Assembly: GCA_963931865.1 (NCBI GenBank)
Contig: OZ007506.1
Span: forward strand, 3,654,926-3,718,925
Direction: 5' to 3'
Source: Axinella damicornis
Taxonomy: Eukaryota > Porifera > Demospongiae > Axinellida > Axinellidae
Length of the DNA: 64,000 nt
Shown piece after piece: positions 21,425 through 34,800 of this stretch (position 1 is its first letter; each line of letters begins with the position of its first letter). Made by a program: the position numbers and the translations under genes. The notes beneath the pieces are model-generated. The model was not told the origin of the DNA, did no database searches, and saw only the letters and a list, made by a program, of their open reading frames with translations.

Positions 21425-22349
21425 TATTCATCATCAATGCAGCAATGTATACCTGTGGTTCAGAGGTGGCATGATTCACTACCAGCTCTTCTTCGTCTTC
21501 TTGCGGCTTTCTCTTTGCATTACGTCTTCTAATGTGAGAGAAAAAACAACATGGTAGTCTGAGAGTACGACCACATTAGAGCTGGTCACCCAATACTTCT
21601 ACACAGGAAAGGTATTACTGTACATGTATATGCTCATGTGGCACTTTTAGCAAAAGTGCAACTCGTCCATATTATGTATCCATGTACATCATCCAGAAAG
21701 TTGGCAGTTACCGGTTCAGGCATTCAAAGGGGATTGCAGAAGTATCTGCGTATGTCAACTGCCTAGCCACTATCTCCTCTCGGCCCAGACAGTCACGTGT
21801 GTCCGGAATGCCAATTACATGTATACCTGTGAACTGGTGGAGTGCCAGTTATATAGAGTCGAGGATGAGTTCTATCCTGGGAGGAATCCAGGTGGGACAA
21901 GTTTAAAACCTTCTACACACTCTGGGCCGGGCTGATCTCAATGGCCTAAATCAAATTGGCTCAGTATGATCTGATTGGACAGTAAATTTAATCAAGCGAA
22001 AGGTTCGCTGGACTCTCCCCATCTGGACTCTCCCCAGAGGGGCTAGCAGCTAGACTGAGTAATGTCTCAGCATGTGATGGGTTTTAGCACTTTTGTACTG
22101 CTAATAAACACAGATGCTGGGACGGAGGTCTGTGGAGGCCGGAGGCTATGAACCATGAACATCGGAGTACCTGGTTGGTGGTCTGGTTTGCTGTGTAGGT
22201 CGGCTAGGAATCTCTGCCTCTTCTTTCCCCATCATTTTAGCCTGAGAAATCAAGGTCAGAGATGGAAGATGCCTACAATGATCACAGACTTTGGTGGCTC
22301 ACCTGCAAACATTTACAGAAATCAGTGGTACATTCTTAACATAATAATA

Positions 22350-22434
22350 CCTCGTTCCCAGGCTCCTCCCCTGCATACAACATTCACATGCAGTATACGA
22401 CAAAAAGCTGTGGAGGAGCCTGGGAACAAGGCTA
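22350..22434. mobile_element. Short inverted-repeat element, CTCGTTCCCAGGC family
   Basis: CCTCGTTCCCAGGCTCCTCC pairs with GGAGGAGCCTGGGAACAAGG around a ~45-bp middle. The middle (CAGTATACGACAAAAAGCT) is shared with the element at 36531-36654, so the two form one subfamily. No clear target duplication remains. Confidence 0.8.
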
Positions 22435-22820
22435 CTGACAAGTAGACTGACTTTGTATGCATTCATAGTAAGCAAGCATTCTGAAGTGAAGCTTACTCAG
22501 TCGTACTGAGTATGCTTTGGACAAGCTGAAGAAGTGTGACAGTCACATCGTCCGGCCAGTTGTTCTTGAGTGAATGTCCTGGTAAGCTTGGTCAATTTTG
22601 CGAAGTGTCTATGCTATTCCACCCACCAATTCCATACTAAAACATGGCGATAAAATACATAACTAAAATTTACGCAGAAAGAGCCTTTCCTTGCATATCC
22701 AGTCACATATGCTACGGCTGTACAAACAGCAACATGTCAGTACTTGCGCCATGTTTCTTTGTCCACTTGGACTCCAATTATAAATGTACATGCGGACAGG
22801 ACAACGTGGGCAAAGGTACC

Positions 22821-25800
22821 CTAGTGGTCCCTGGCGGTTTGGTCTGACGCATTCACCTTGGGTTGGTCCTTTTCATCGTCCTCCTCATCAGTGCTGTCAG
22901 CCTGAAGCACCTTCCTTCTCACATGTCTTGCCATGTACAAGAAATGGAGTAAGAATGGCCATAAGGTTAAAGGATGAGTACTGATTGACCTCTGAGTGCT
23001 GAACCTAATGCAGCCAATTGGGGTATAGTTACTCCTACTCTGAAACACACTTATTTATAATTGTGTGAACATGCCCTGTAGCCTATGCCCTTGATTGTGC
23101 ATTGATACAAATTATACCTGACCCTCTAGTAATCCCTAGTAATCCCTAGCAGTGTTACCATGGCAATTTCTTGTACCCACCTTATTGTGGATTCATGTCC
23201 TGGTTTCGTATTTTATACCATGTTAAACCCTAACCTTCAGCACTGCATCCATAATCACTACACTACAGGTGGTACCTGGTAGGTTGTGTAGCGGTCCTGC
23301 CACGCTTCTTGCCTCTGGTGGGAGTGGTGGCTACCGTACTAACTTCCATTTCCTCTTCCTCAGTGTTTTCCTGCACACAACATGACCACAGTGCAGACGT
23401 TACACACTACAGAAGTAGCCTCCATCCCAGGCCCTCTCACCCCAGCGTTTGTCGCTTGCAGTACTTATGCGGGTACTGCAAACGACAAACGTTGGGGTAG
23501 TCTCGGTCCCAGACCCAACCAACCCCAGCACGGATCGCTTTTAGTATCGTGCGCGGGGAAGGAAGGGTCTGGTAGATATAGTGCACATTCCTAAGGTCTC
23601 ATTACCGTTAACTGAGACGTGTTGAAATTATCAGGACGCATCAAAATTTCACACGTGGTTATCAAGAGTGAAGCCGCCTTTGAAGATATAGAGCTAGAGG
23701 CGGCAAGTAGTGTAGACACACGATCGCTGTGCTTGGCTTGCTTTGGAAATGCCCTTTTTGCAGAAGCATTGCGAGTGACTTGTGCAATCGTCGGCATCTG
23801 GGCACTTCACCATCTGTGGATGCTGGGATCAGCGAGCTGTGTCAGTGTTGGAGGCAGCAAAGGAGAGATTCTACCTTCTGACCGCGTGTCCAAGGCGTGC
23901 TTCCAGAGCATGGAGATGCTATTGAACTTGGAGAGTAGCGCTGGCAGTATTTTAAACATGCTGAAATCCAGACGTTTTGACAACACCTTGTTATTGCATG
24001 CTGGCGATTCTGTACTTCCGGCATCAATATTGGTATACGTCATTGAGATAACTTGTTCTACGATCTGATTGGATCCACCCGGATTCTGGCGGAGTTTAAG
24101 GAATGTGGGCTATACCTACCAGACCGTATTTCCGCGCGTTATACTGTAAGCGATACACGCGCTGGATAAACGGTCTGGGAACGAGACTAACGTTGGGGGT
24201 GAGAAGGCCTGGGAACGAGGCTAGTATGGAAGAAGAGGAACGGTATCAGATGCTGGGAAGAGCCCTACAAACAAGGCTATGTGATAGCTGTTAAACTGGC
24301 ATAGCAAGTATCTCTTCCTGATGGTCAGGACATCTACGAAGGCTGATAATTACATGTGTACCTCGACATCGGATACCCCACTGTCATCCTTCAAACTGGC
24401 CTCTTGAGTCTTCTTCTTCAGGGGAGATTTGGACGTCTGCTGCCCTTTACCCTTGGCAGTCCGGGACTGCCGAGGTGATCTCCCTTTTGCAGGCTTTGGT
24501 TTGGTGGGGGTCTTACTCTTCGTGGCCTTCGCCTTCGGAGACTTCACCCTATGAAAGTATACACAAGTTGAATGCTGTCCATTATCATAGTTTCAGAATC
24601 TAATCAATGAACAGTCTGCTCCCTTCAAGCTGTTGTAATCGTTAAAAATTGCTCGATTCTAACTTGTCAGTCTACGTGCAGAAATTAAGCATCCGGACAT
24701 GTCTGTGTCTCATCTGCACACATTCTATTATTCAATGACTTTCAGGATGTACGATAAGGTAAGAATATTCCTTTACTTAAAGTGGACAGAGACAGCTGTG
24801 GTGATTCTTGTTACCATCGTGTGCAAGTACAGAGATAAAAAAGGTGATAGAATCTTCCTTCTCTACATGTGATGTCATTCATTACAGGTGGAAGGTGGCT
24901 GGGCTGCAGACAAGTACATGCTCATGCAGTAACATTTCACTTACCCTTTGCCTGGTGTTACCTCCTCCTCTGCAGTAGACACGTTAGGGCTAGCCGCCAA
25001 CAAACTTTCAGTGTGAAATGTATGCTAGTTGAGTGGGAGAAACAAACAAAATGTAGCTAGTTCATACTAGGCTCTCTGTCAACCTCAAATAGGCAGTCGC
25101 TATATCCACAATGTCTGATACACTGTTGTCATTGTACATGAACTACATAGTTGCATCTCTGATATGGCGCACACCACACTACTTATCACCTAGAGTCATA
25201 AGTGCATATATACGCTTACCAAAAGTGTGCTCTCACAGAAGCGGGAAATTAGTTACATGTAATTGGCACATCAAAGCTTATATTCTGCTCCTACTAAGCC
25301 ATAAGGGGAGTACCCTGTTAATTAGTTGAGAATCTAGTACCGGTAAACTTACTTTAGTAGGGGTACAGTCATAGCCGGGAGGGAGGTACTTGACGTCACT
25401 CAGGTGCGCATCCTGAGGAGTATAATTGTTGTGTTAATTTTAGCAGGACATGAAGAGCGAGAAGTGCTAAACAATCCAGGCCCGGGTTCAGGGAGTTTGC
25501 AGGAACCCCCTAGATTCTGGGACCTATAAAAAAGTGGGAGTGGCTACCTCAATTTCATTCATTTAGACTAGACCCCCCCCCCCCAGAAGTGCGGGCCGGA
25601 ACAATCTCAATGGGTTGGTCTAACCTTTGTCTTGCTTTTGAATAGCCTTGCAGGAAGTAGAACTTCTCCTGGAAAGTCTCCGATCTTGATGTGGGTCAGC
25701 TACAGTGTGACGAGCAGTGTGAAGTGCATAAAGTAGCTCAAAGGATATTACATGTACATGTACATCAACACTTCACACAGCAAACACATGTACATGCATA

Positions 25801-28800
25801 CAGTGCCTCATGCACGGCCGTACCTTGCTGGTAAGTACTCCAGTTGCTAGGTCACACACAGCATACAAATTCTGAAAGAAACAAGACAACAATGTGGCAG
25901 TGGCATTCCACCTTCTTTTGTCACTTGCAGTACGCAAAGCAGGGGAATTAAGACCTACGATATTTCTCATGTGATAAGGTACACGTAGAAAGAGTGTAAC
26001 TGAACGTGGGTAGACTATATGCAGCAACATGCACACACGAAGCTATAACTGAGGGCTCAACCTTCAGCTGCACTGCGATCAATGGTAGCAACAACCTGGC
26101 AGTCTCCGTGAATATATATATAGCAGGGTGTTGAAAACGTTTCACATGATGTGGTAAAGGGTTGTCATGGAATTTAATGAGGGCCCATTTTCAGTATTGA
26201 AAAGCCGTCTTGCGGTCTTGACTTCTCAGCTAGTGTACCACTTGAAGGTACATTTGAAGAAGACTTAATCAGGTTGAAACATTGTGTGTCAATAAAATTT
26301 TGCATCTCATTTAAAGAAGACCTATTCAGGTTGAAACATGTCATAAAATCTTTGGTCAACAATGTTGCCTACTGTGTACTACTGGCCTAGTAGTCGAGCT
26401 CAGCAAGCCAGTCAGTGTTCAGCGCCCTCCCCTCCTACTACTCACACTGGAGAATAACCACAGTCACATAGATACGACAACATTAACAAGCTACATGTAT
26501 ACCTTATTTGCCTCTGAATTGGTGGGGTCTTGCGCATCCACAGTCCACCTAATGTACTCAAGCAGCTTCCTGATGAAGCCATAGTTGTCACTTCGGCGGA
26601 CCACCGGCTCCAGGAAAAACCACAGGCAACTGTGAACAGAGAGTGGAAGGGAGAGGCAAACACATTAGGAGATGCCATAACATTAATTCTGACATAATGC
26701 TGGCTGGCAGATAGAGCCCGGCTGTGGCCACTGATTCAATACTCATTAAGTGTGCAGCTAAAAGTAAACTTTGAGCACACTGTGTGATTCCGTTCCACTT
26801 ACTCCTTGAAGTTGTCGAGGGCTTGAGGGTTTGTCCGGGAGAAGTTGGGGTGGTGGGCCAGAAGGTAGATGGTATGAGCAAGAGCGTACTCCGGTAGGAT
26901 ATTGTGAGGGTTTTCTGGTATCAAAGATACACCACATGAAAGTATTATCATATTACAAACGAGAGATGCTCAGCAGAGCACGTACCCGTGTGCTATTATG
27001 GCGTACTGCCAATTATAATATAGCATGCACAATGAGATTGCTAGGGCCTACCAATTTTAACACAGCATGCATACAGAATGAGATACCGTAAGTTGTGGCA
27101 GTAATGTTAGAAACAGGGTGTGGTCAAATTGTATAAATTAGAACAGGGCTAGTAGTCGACTTTCAAGCAATCTTTCTCAGCCTCTTGAGTGGATCTCTGG
27201 TCTGTGAGTTATGTAGATGCTAGTATTTTCTGAATTCTGACACTTCAATTCTGAACTAAGTCTTCAACAAGGCCTTCACGGCTCAAACTGCTTCGGACAG
27301 ATTGATAGACAGACAGACAGACAGACAGACAAACTGATCACTCTACCCCTGCTGCACGCATGCGCAGGGGGTAATGAGCCATGGTACAGTGTGTGAAGTT
27401 ACACCAAAAATGTTAGCTGTACCAAAACAACACTGCTTCTAACCTTTTGCTTTTGAATGCTGCTTTACACAGGCTCTCCTCTTCTCCACACTCGAAACCA
27501 TCATCTTGTACATCTACACACACACACACAAAATACAGATCATGAGATTAACACACCTCTGTATGGTCAGTTAACAATATCCTCATGCAAGAGAATAATA
27601 ATACCATCTACATCATCCCAGTTACCTAGCTCATACATGTACTCTGACAGTAATGTGAATGACAAGTGTACTGCGGTGTCATTATCTTGATGTGGCATCA
27701 CGGTGGCATCGTCTCACCCGTGAATCCTCCCAGGCTTTCCTTTCCAAATTTCAGTGCTCTGCTCATACACATTGAACAACGAAAGCTGGTCAGTTGCAGT
27801 ACTGAGCCTGATGTCATCACCAGCTCTCAAGTATGCAGGCATGTAGTCTCGGTCCCAGACCCAAACCAACCCCAGCGCGGATCGCTTCCAGTATCACGTG
27901 CGGGGAGTGATACTGGAAGCGATCCGTGCTGGGGTTGGTTTGGGTCTGGGGCCAAGACTAGTATGTATGCAGAAATCATACGGTTACAAGATTGCACATC
28001 AGATTGTAACACCTGTGCCCTGCTCTCCTTCCTTGGTTCAATGCCAGCCATGGCAAAGAAGCTGAGGTAGCCGAGGGGTAGCTTGAGGGCCTTCATTCCC
28101 TTGTTCAGCTTGTGGACAAACCTGTCCCGCACCTGTTCACAGGTGTCCTGAAGAGGAGACATTTCATGTACTTAGCCCTCAGTGAACTGCGTAAGAACTT
28201 GTGAGGGACAAACAACAGCATTCGTAACTTGCACAAACCAACCACAGAGACATGTTACTGCATGACAAACGTTGGCGGGTACAAATTTTTGTGAAACCTT
28301 CAAGCAAGTTTCGGCCATTTTCTAATTTCGTGACAAGGGGTCATGACCTATGACCACAACCCACACAATTTTGCCTTCACTGCTCTCCTTCAAATCATTC
28401 CCCACTCCTCCAAGTATTGGTAGATGGTTCCGTGCACTGCCATGTGGCTAAGCATACTGGGTGAGCGTGCACTCATGAAGATATGTCAACTTGTCGCGAG
28501 CAGCCTTAATGGCTGCGGGACTGACAGCACTAATAGAGGTCCACTGGAGCTGACAGTGCTTTCACCGTCTGCAAGTATCACTGGAGTGACAGTCAACTAG
28601 TTACAACACGTAGCTACAAATGTAAGTGTTCATGGGAACAAAATTTCATTTTTCAATGTTTGAACTGCACTATAATTTTCATAATAGCTTATCTCCAATC
28701 AAGACGGCCGACCAAACTATGCAGAAAGGAAGGGAAAGTACCAATATCAACTTACTGCATAGCAGACATGCCCTAACCTGCATGGTGAGTGCCAGCCTCT

Positions 28801-30192
28801 GTGTCTGCTCCACTGAGATTAGGTCCTGGTAATGGCTGCTTTGGGCCAGTTTCAGTAGCCCACAGGCCGCAACAAGACGTAGCCGGGACCGGTCTGGAGC
28901 ACTGCAGGGAAGATATGAGGAAGACCACATAGTATCCATGCCTCCCAAAACTTAGCCTCGTTCCCAGGCCTTCTACACCTCCAGTTTTTGATCGCTTACA
29001 GTATGCAAGAATGGCATACTGAAGGTGTGGTGTAGGAGGATGGGGAACGAGGCTACCCAAACTAGTTTTCCCCTCCGCGAGATGTGTGTCACGTGCTGCT
29101 GACAGCCAATTGAGAGCCAGTTGTTTCTAGTCAGGGTAGATTCATATGCTCAACATGGCTGCCAGTAGGCTCTTGGTTGGCCTTCATGGCTGCCAGTAGG
29201 CTCTTGGTCGGCCTTCATGGCTGCCAGTAGGCTCTTGATCGGCCTTCATGGCTGCCAGTAGGCTCTTGGTTGGCCTTCATGGCTGCCAGTAGGCTCTTGG
29301 TTGGCCTTCATGGCTACCAGTAGGCTCTTGGTCGGCCTTCATGGCTGCCAGTAGGCTCTTGGTCGGCCTTCATGGCAGCCAGTAGGCTCTTGGTCGGCCT
29401 TCATGGCTACCAGTAGGCTCTTGGTCGGCCTTCATGGCTGCCAGTAGGCTCTTGGTCGGCCTTCATGGCTGCCAGTAGGCTCTTGGTTGGCCTTCATGGC
29501 TACCAGCAGGCTCTTGGTCGGCCTTCATGGCTGCCAGTAGGCTCTTGGTCGGCCTTCATGGCTGCCAGTAGGCTCTTGGTCGGCCTTCATGGCAAACATG
29601 TGGTGAGGTGTATGAAAACAGCCTCTTCTATTTCTAGGTACTGAAGGAATCATGTAGCTTGGAGGCAAGGAGTGGGATAAACGAGGACGGCCTCCTCCAT
29701 TATTGGGTATGGAAGCAGTCAAAGACAGGACTGGGAATGAGGCTAGAGTTCATTGCCTGGAGGAGTAAGCTCACCTGATGTTGTCATCCCCCTACAGGTC
29801 ACATGACCATGTCCAACCTCCTCTGGGAATGAGGCTAGAGTTCATTGCCTGGAGGTACAGGAGTAAGCTCACCTGATGTTGTCATCCCCCTGCAGGTCAC
29901 CATCATGAACTAGAACTGTGTCCAGCAATCTCAGCACCGGGTGAGAGGACTTGTCATGATCCGCCTGCAGCCCTAGCAACCAGCACACCAGCAGCTTCAT
30001 ACCAAGAACCTGGAGTGGAGGGACACGTACACTCCATTACATGCAGTACCGAATGCAATGAAGAGGATCAATGTCAGCATCTTACTATAAATGACAGTGT
30101 TTTGTTATATAGTTCTCTCAATGTAGCCCATCTCATTATGTACCAATTTATGAAATCAGCCAGACAGCTACAAGAAATGGATACATTACATT

Positions 30193-30239
<47 letters not shown>

Positions 30240-31781
30240 ACACACACACACCTCTTTCTCCACCTTGCCTCACCTTGGTTCTAGCCTCATAGGAGACCTC
30301 ATCATCCTCACACCACTCTGCTGCCCCCTCCTGGTATTCATGTTTTGCCTGAGGGAGTGTGGGAGGGAGGGAGGAAGGGAGGGAAAGGAGAATGGGAGGG
30401 AGGGAGGGAGGGAGGGAGGGAGGAAGGGGAAGGGAAGGGGGGGAGAAAGGAGGGAAGGAGGAAGGGAGGTATTAAGGGAGGGAGTGCATACATGTAGACA
30501 GCCACTACCAGCAGGTATCAGATATGGTATGACACCACATAATGTTCAGAAAAGTACGTGAAAATAAGAAAGCACATTGCTACATGTAGGTCTGCACGGC
30601 TTGTTCAGCTGGTTCAGTATACCGGGCGGCAGAAGAGGATGGACACAGTCACGTGCACAAATTATCAAGTTCGCCAAGGAAGCTTGCCAGTACAATGCAC
30701 ATGCAGATGTACAATGGCAAAACAGAAGCTCATCCCAGCCCAAAACCAGAGTGAATTTCCCTCCTCTGGAAATAGGTATTCTCTAACTACTTGATGCAAA
30801 ATTCTCCACACAAAGTCTTTGAGAAGTCAACATCTATCCTCGCTGTAAATATGTGATACAACAATAACCCACTCGATCTGTCACCAGCAGTTTTTTCACG
30901 ATGAAATCTCGGACAATAAACTTGTGTTTGGGCTCAAACATGGCAGGTTGTAGTTTCGCAATCTGTCCAAGTGATATCAGAGTGGTATGCAGGTGGTCGT
31001 GGTCATAGTCCAGATGGGTGGTAAGAATCTGGACAATGCAGGGAGGAGGAGGACATAATTGCCTTTGCAGCTGAATGCAAATTCCCCAGTCATCATCCAG
31101 TACACCAAATGCACAAGAATAGGTACAATGCTGACACACTGCTCTAGCTAGAACACGGTGCTCACCATGGTGTACGAGACTAGAGTGATGATGAACCGTA
31201 CTGTAGATTTCAGTTTCGTTCAAACGTTGTGTAATACATAGTTGCATATAATTATACGTGTTTGTGTAACATTATTCATACATACCGTGTCAGTGCAGCG
31301 TAGACTGTAATGAGATTCACAGTCAGGTGCGGCGCTGCAAGGACGCCATATGCGGCACGTATATGATCTGAGTAACGTTATGCATCACACGCATACGCGT
31401 TTACGCTACACATCAGAAGCATGTGTCTACGCTACCCATAAAGTGTTACACAACGTTCAAATTGATTTGAAATCTACAGTATGCAGGGCAGTCATATACT
31501 AAATCCTGGGACAAAAAGATGTCCTGTCCAAGTCTACTGCAGGACAGAGCTACTAAATCAAAGGATGGGATCTAAACTGGCTGTAAAAACCGTATTACCC
31601 TTACAGCAAAGAGTCTCTGTAGGATCGGCTTTGGTTCCCTGAAGACAGAGTGGATGCATCTCACAGTGTGCTTGGCCAGCTCAGGGGGACCCTTCTGAGC
31701 TAGCTGCGTCAGGACAGGCTGTAGACAGCTACGGACAGTGTGTGTGGGTGCATGTGCATGTGTGTTGGGAGTGTGATGTGA

Positions 31782-31836
<55 letters not shown>

Positions 31837-34800
31837 ACATGTATATGTGTGTGGTGTGCATTTGCGTGTTGGAGTGTGGATGTGCGTATGTGTGTGGATG
31901 TGCGTATGTGTGTGGATGTGCGTATGTGTGTATGTGTGTGGATGGGCGTATGTGTGTGGATGGGCGTATGTGTGTGGATGTGCGTATGTGTGTGGATGTG
32001 CGTATGTGTGTGGATGTGCGTATGTGTGTATGTGTGTGGATGTGCGTATGTGTGTGGATGTGCGTATGTGTGTGATGTGCGTATGTGTGTGGATGTGCGT
32101 ATGTGTGTGGATGTGCGTAAGTGTGTGGATGTGTGTGCATGCACAATGTATGTGTGTGCATGCACAATGTATGTGTGTGATATCTGCAGTCATGTCTGAA
32201 CCCCCACTCACCCTGTGGCACTCTGGTCAATGTACTCTCCAATCAACTCCAGAATCTGCAAGATGTCACAAGCTGTGAGAGAGACGGACGATGGCATTTA
32301 GAAGTCACTGTCCCCAGTCTATTAAATTCTGTTGCTTCTTTTAGTGCCAAGGTTCTGAGTCCCCTGCAGTACAGGGTTAATTCCACTCTCTTTTATTAAG
32401 GGAGATTCCCTAGTCGTTCGAGCCCTACCAATGAATATATTACCATGGTCACCGACTATAGTCAGCTACCGTATTTCCGGGAAGATGCCGTCCTCGAATA
32501 GATGCCACCCTCGAATAGATGCCACCCTCGAATAAACGCCGCACAATTGAGTGAAATAAACACCGCCTTCTAATAAACGCCACAGCCATTACATGTGCGA
32601 AAGGTATGATGTCATACTAGATACACGTGGACAATTGTACGTCTTCTGCATGTTCTAGACAGCCATGGAAGACAGTTTTATTTTCTTCGAGCTCGTCGTC
32701 ATCCTCCGTGCCCACGAAGGGATCTTCTTCACCACTGTCCTTGTCCTGTGTGTATACCGCTTGTTGCAAAGCAACGACTAATCTCGAAACTTTGCTCCAG
32801 CCATGAACAGCACTTGCTGAATCTTGCCCATTGTGAGTTGTTTGTTTCTCGACCGGCTTTTGTATGAGCCATACCTTCTCACCAGCTTGTCAACACACTT
32901 CGACGGAGAGCTAGCTAGGGATGCTGTGTACGCGGCAAGTTCATTCTGCCCAAAGCAATAGACGCCACCCTCGAATAAACGCCACCCTCGAATAAACGCC
33001 ACACTCGAATAGTCGCCACACCAAAACGAATGACGAAACAAATAAACGTTTATTCGCGGAAAAACGGTATACACCGATTCAATGTACAGTGTAGCCGGAG
33101 AACTGTCAAACAGGTACTTACACTTTATGACTTACCAATCTCCTTGTCCTCATGTCTCAGTAGAGCAATAAACCTCTCAAACACCTCAGAGTGGCCAAAG
33201 TGTCTTGGAACAAGGCCTGCCAAAGCCTACACATTGAGAATCAGTGAGTAGTATTATGTATTGCAGAATTCAAATATCACCTTCCATTTTCACAACCAAC
33301 AACAGAGGATGGAGATCTGGAAACAGGACTACATACTTTGATGAGCTTGATGGCTTTCTTGGCTCTCTGAAATGCCACCTTCTCCTCCTCTTCACTTTGA
33401 CTCAGCGATGGCTCACACAGCTCAGAGCACACCTACCAACAGAGACCCACACACCGGTCATGTGTACTGCAATTAGCCTCGTTCCCAGGCCGTCTGCTAG
33501 TCGCACACGCATCGCATACGTGACCTTTGAACCCTTGTCAGATAAGCTGGCAGAAGGCCTGGTACCACTCCTACGTCATTTACAAGCGCTTAAGCACTGC
33601 AATATGGACACGGTTATGACGTAGGTGGACACGGTTTCATGTAAAATGGCTACGTGCCAGAAGTTCACGGGCTAACGGCAGGTTTCCTAGCGAGTTATTG
33701 TTGGCTTTTACACTACCATGGTGGACCGCTGGAGGCGTCAGGTATGGAACTCCTTGTTGTACGGTTGTAGTAGCCTAGGTAACTACAACAGCTTACCTCT
33801 ACAGTAGCTTACCAAGCGCTTGGTAAGACTTACGCCTGAGTAGTCAAATGTTAGTGCATGCTGTATTCCCATTAGCGCTGAGTTGGCATCAAGTTGCTGT
33901 CTTCGTGGTATCAATACAAACTCGAAAGCATACTTGTCGTCGAGTTGCATCATAACCGTGTCCACTTTGCTTGTAAATGACGTGGAGTGGTACCAGGCCT
34001 TCTGCCAGCTTATCTGACAAGGGTTCAAAGGTCATGTATGCGATGCACGCACAACTGGCAGACGGCCTGGGAACGAGGCTATACTGCAATGACTCCATGT
34101 CTTGCATACATCTTGCTATATAAGGCTTGCACTACAATGCCCTATATTCCACTAGTAGTTAAACAGTGCTGTACAAATTTCAGCTGAAACGCTGCACATT
34201 CTCTGAAAGTATAGTCCTAAACAAGAGTGCATGATGACAGCATCTTCATTGCGGGGATGATGTCATCATGACATACATCGTCCCTACCCGTTCCACCATC
34301 ATGCTGACACAGTGTGCATCCACCAACAAGGGACAGCAGTGGTCCAGAAGAGCTCTCACTGTGTCCAACACTGCAGGCTTACTACCTAGCGTGTTCACCA
34401 CATCCGCCTACCACAAGAGGAAAGGATGCACATGAAACACATCAGGGGAAAATATTATGTATAGTATAAGCAGGAGGGGGTGAGGTAGAGGAAGAGAGGC
34501 AGAGGGAGGAGGGGGAGAAGAAAGGGGAGGGGGAGGGGGGAGACCGGGAGAGGAAGAGGAGGAAGAAAATGCGAGAAGAGTGAGAGTAAAAGAACAGAGA
34601 AGGAGGAGGAGAGATGTCATATAAGGGGGAGAGGAGAAGCAGAAGAGGGAGGTGAGGGATGGAGGGGAAAGGGGAAAGGGGAATGGAGAGGAAAACTGAA
34701 GGGTAGTGCATTTTATAGTTCAGCAACATACAGGTGTACATGTACAAATATAAAGGTTGTCGACTTGATAACATCATAACACTACGAGCAAAAAGGATGA

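Larger units (their letters stand above)
12063..22297 (+). repeat. Large near-identical duplication, copy 2
   Basis: This is the partner of 1-8177. It starts inside the beta-helix gene, because copy 1 is cut by the window, and runs through the 3' flank to GGTGGCTCA at about 22297, where copy 1 meets the N gap. It is about 2 kb longer because of extra inserted blocks. The gene is intact in this copy. Confidence 0.95.
15217..22820. other. Non-coding region between the copy 2 gene and PDS5
   Basis: No protein gene is supportable; open frames are short and mostly not conserved in copy 1. Contents are an inverted repeat (15731-15942), two copy-2-specific inserts (16597-18083, 19156-19714), a TIR element (20888-21424), a tRNA-like sequence (20236-20325) and an inverted-repeat element (22350-22434). 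Repeats of the motif GCTCGCCCC with flanking sequence at 16711, 18650, 19176 and 19700 show local rearrangement or a dispersed element family. Confidence 0.6.

Noticed and set aside
23619..24068. 149-codon plus-strand frame and overlapping minus-strand frames
   Set aside because: They lie wholly inside the inner inverted-repeat element; no recognisable domain and no splice context. Described as element interior only.
29155..29592. Possible CRISPR-like array
   Set aside because: Units are contiguous with no unique spacers and lie in an animal intron; it is a minisatellite.
31572..32278. Histidine/threonine and cysteine/valine open frames
   Set aside because: Artefacts of the TG-rich array; the true coding part is only PDS5 exon 23 at 31605-31728 and exon 22 at 32212-32272.
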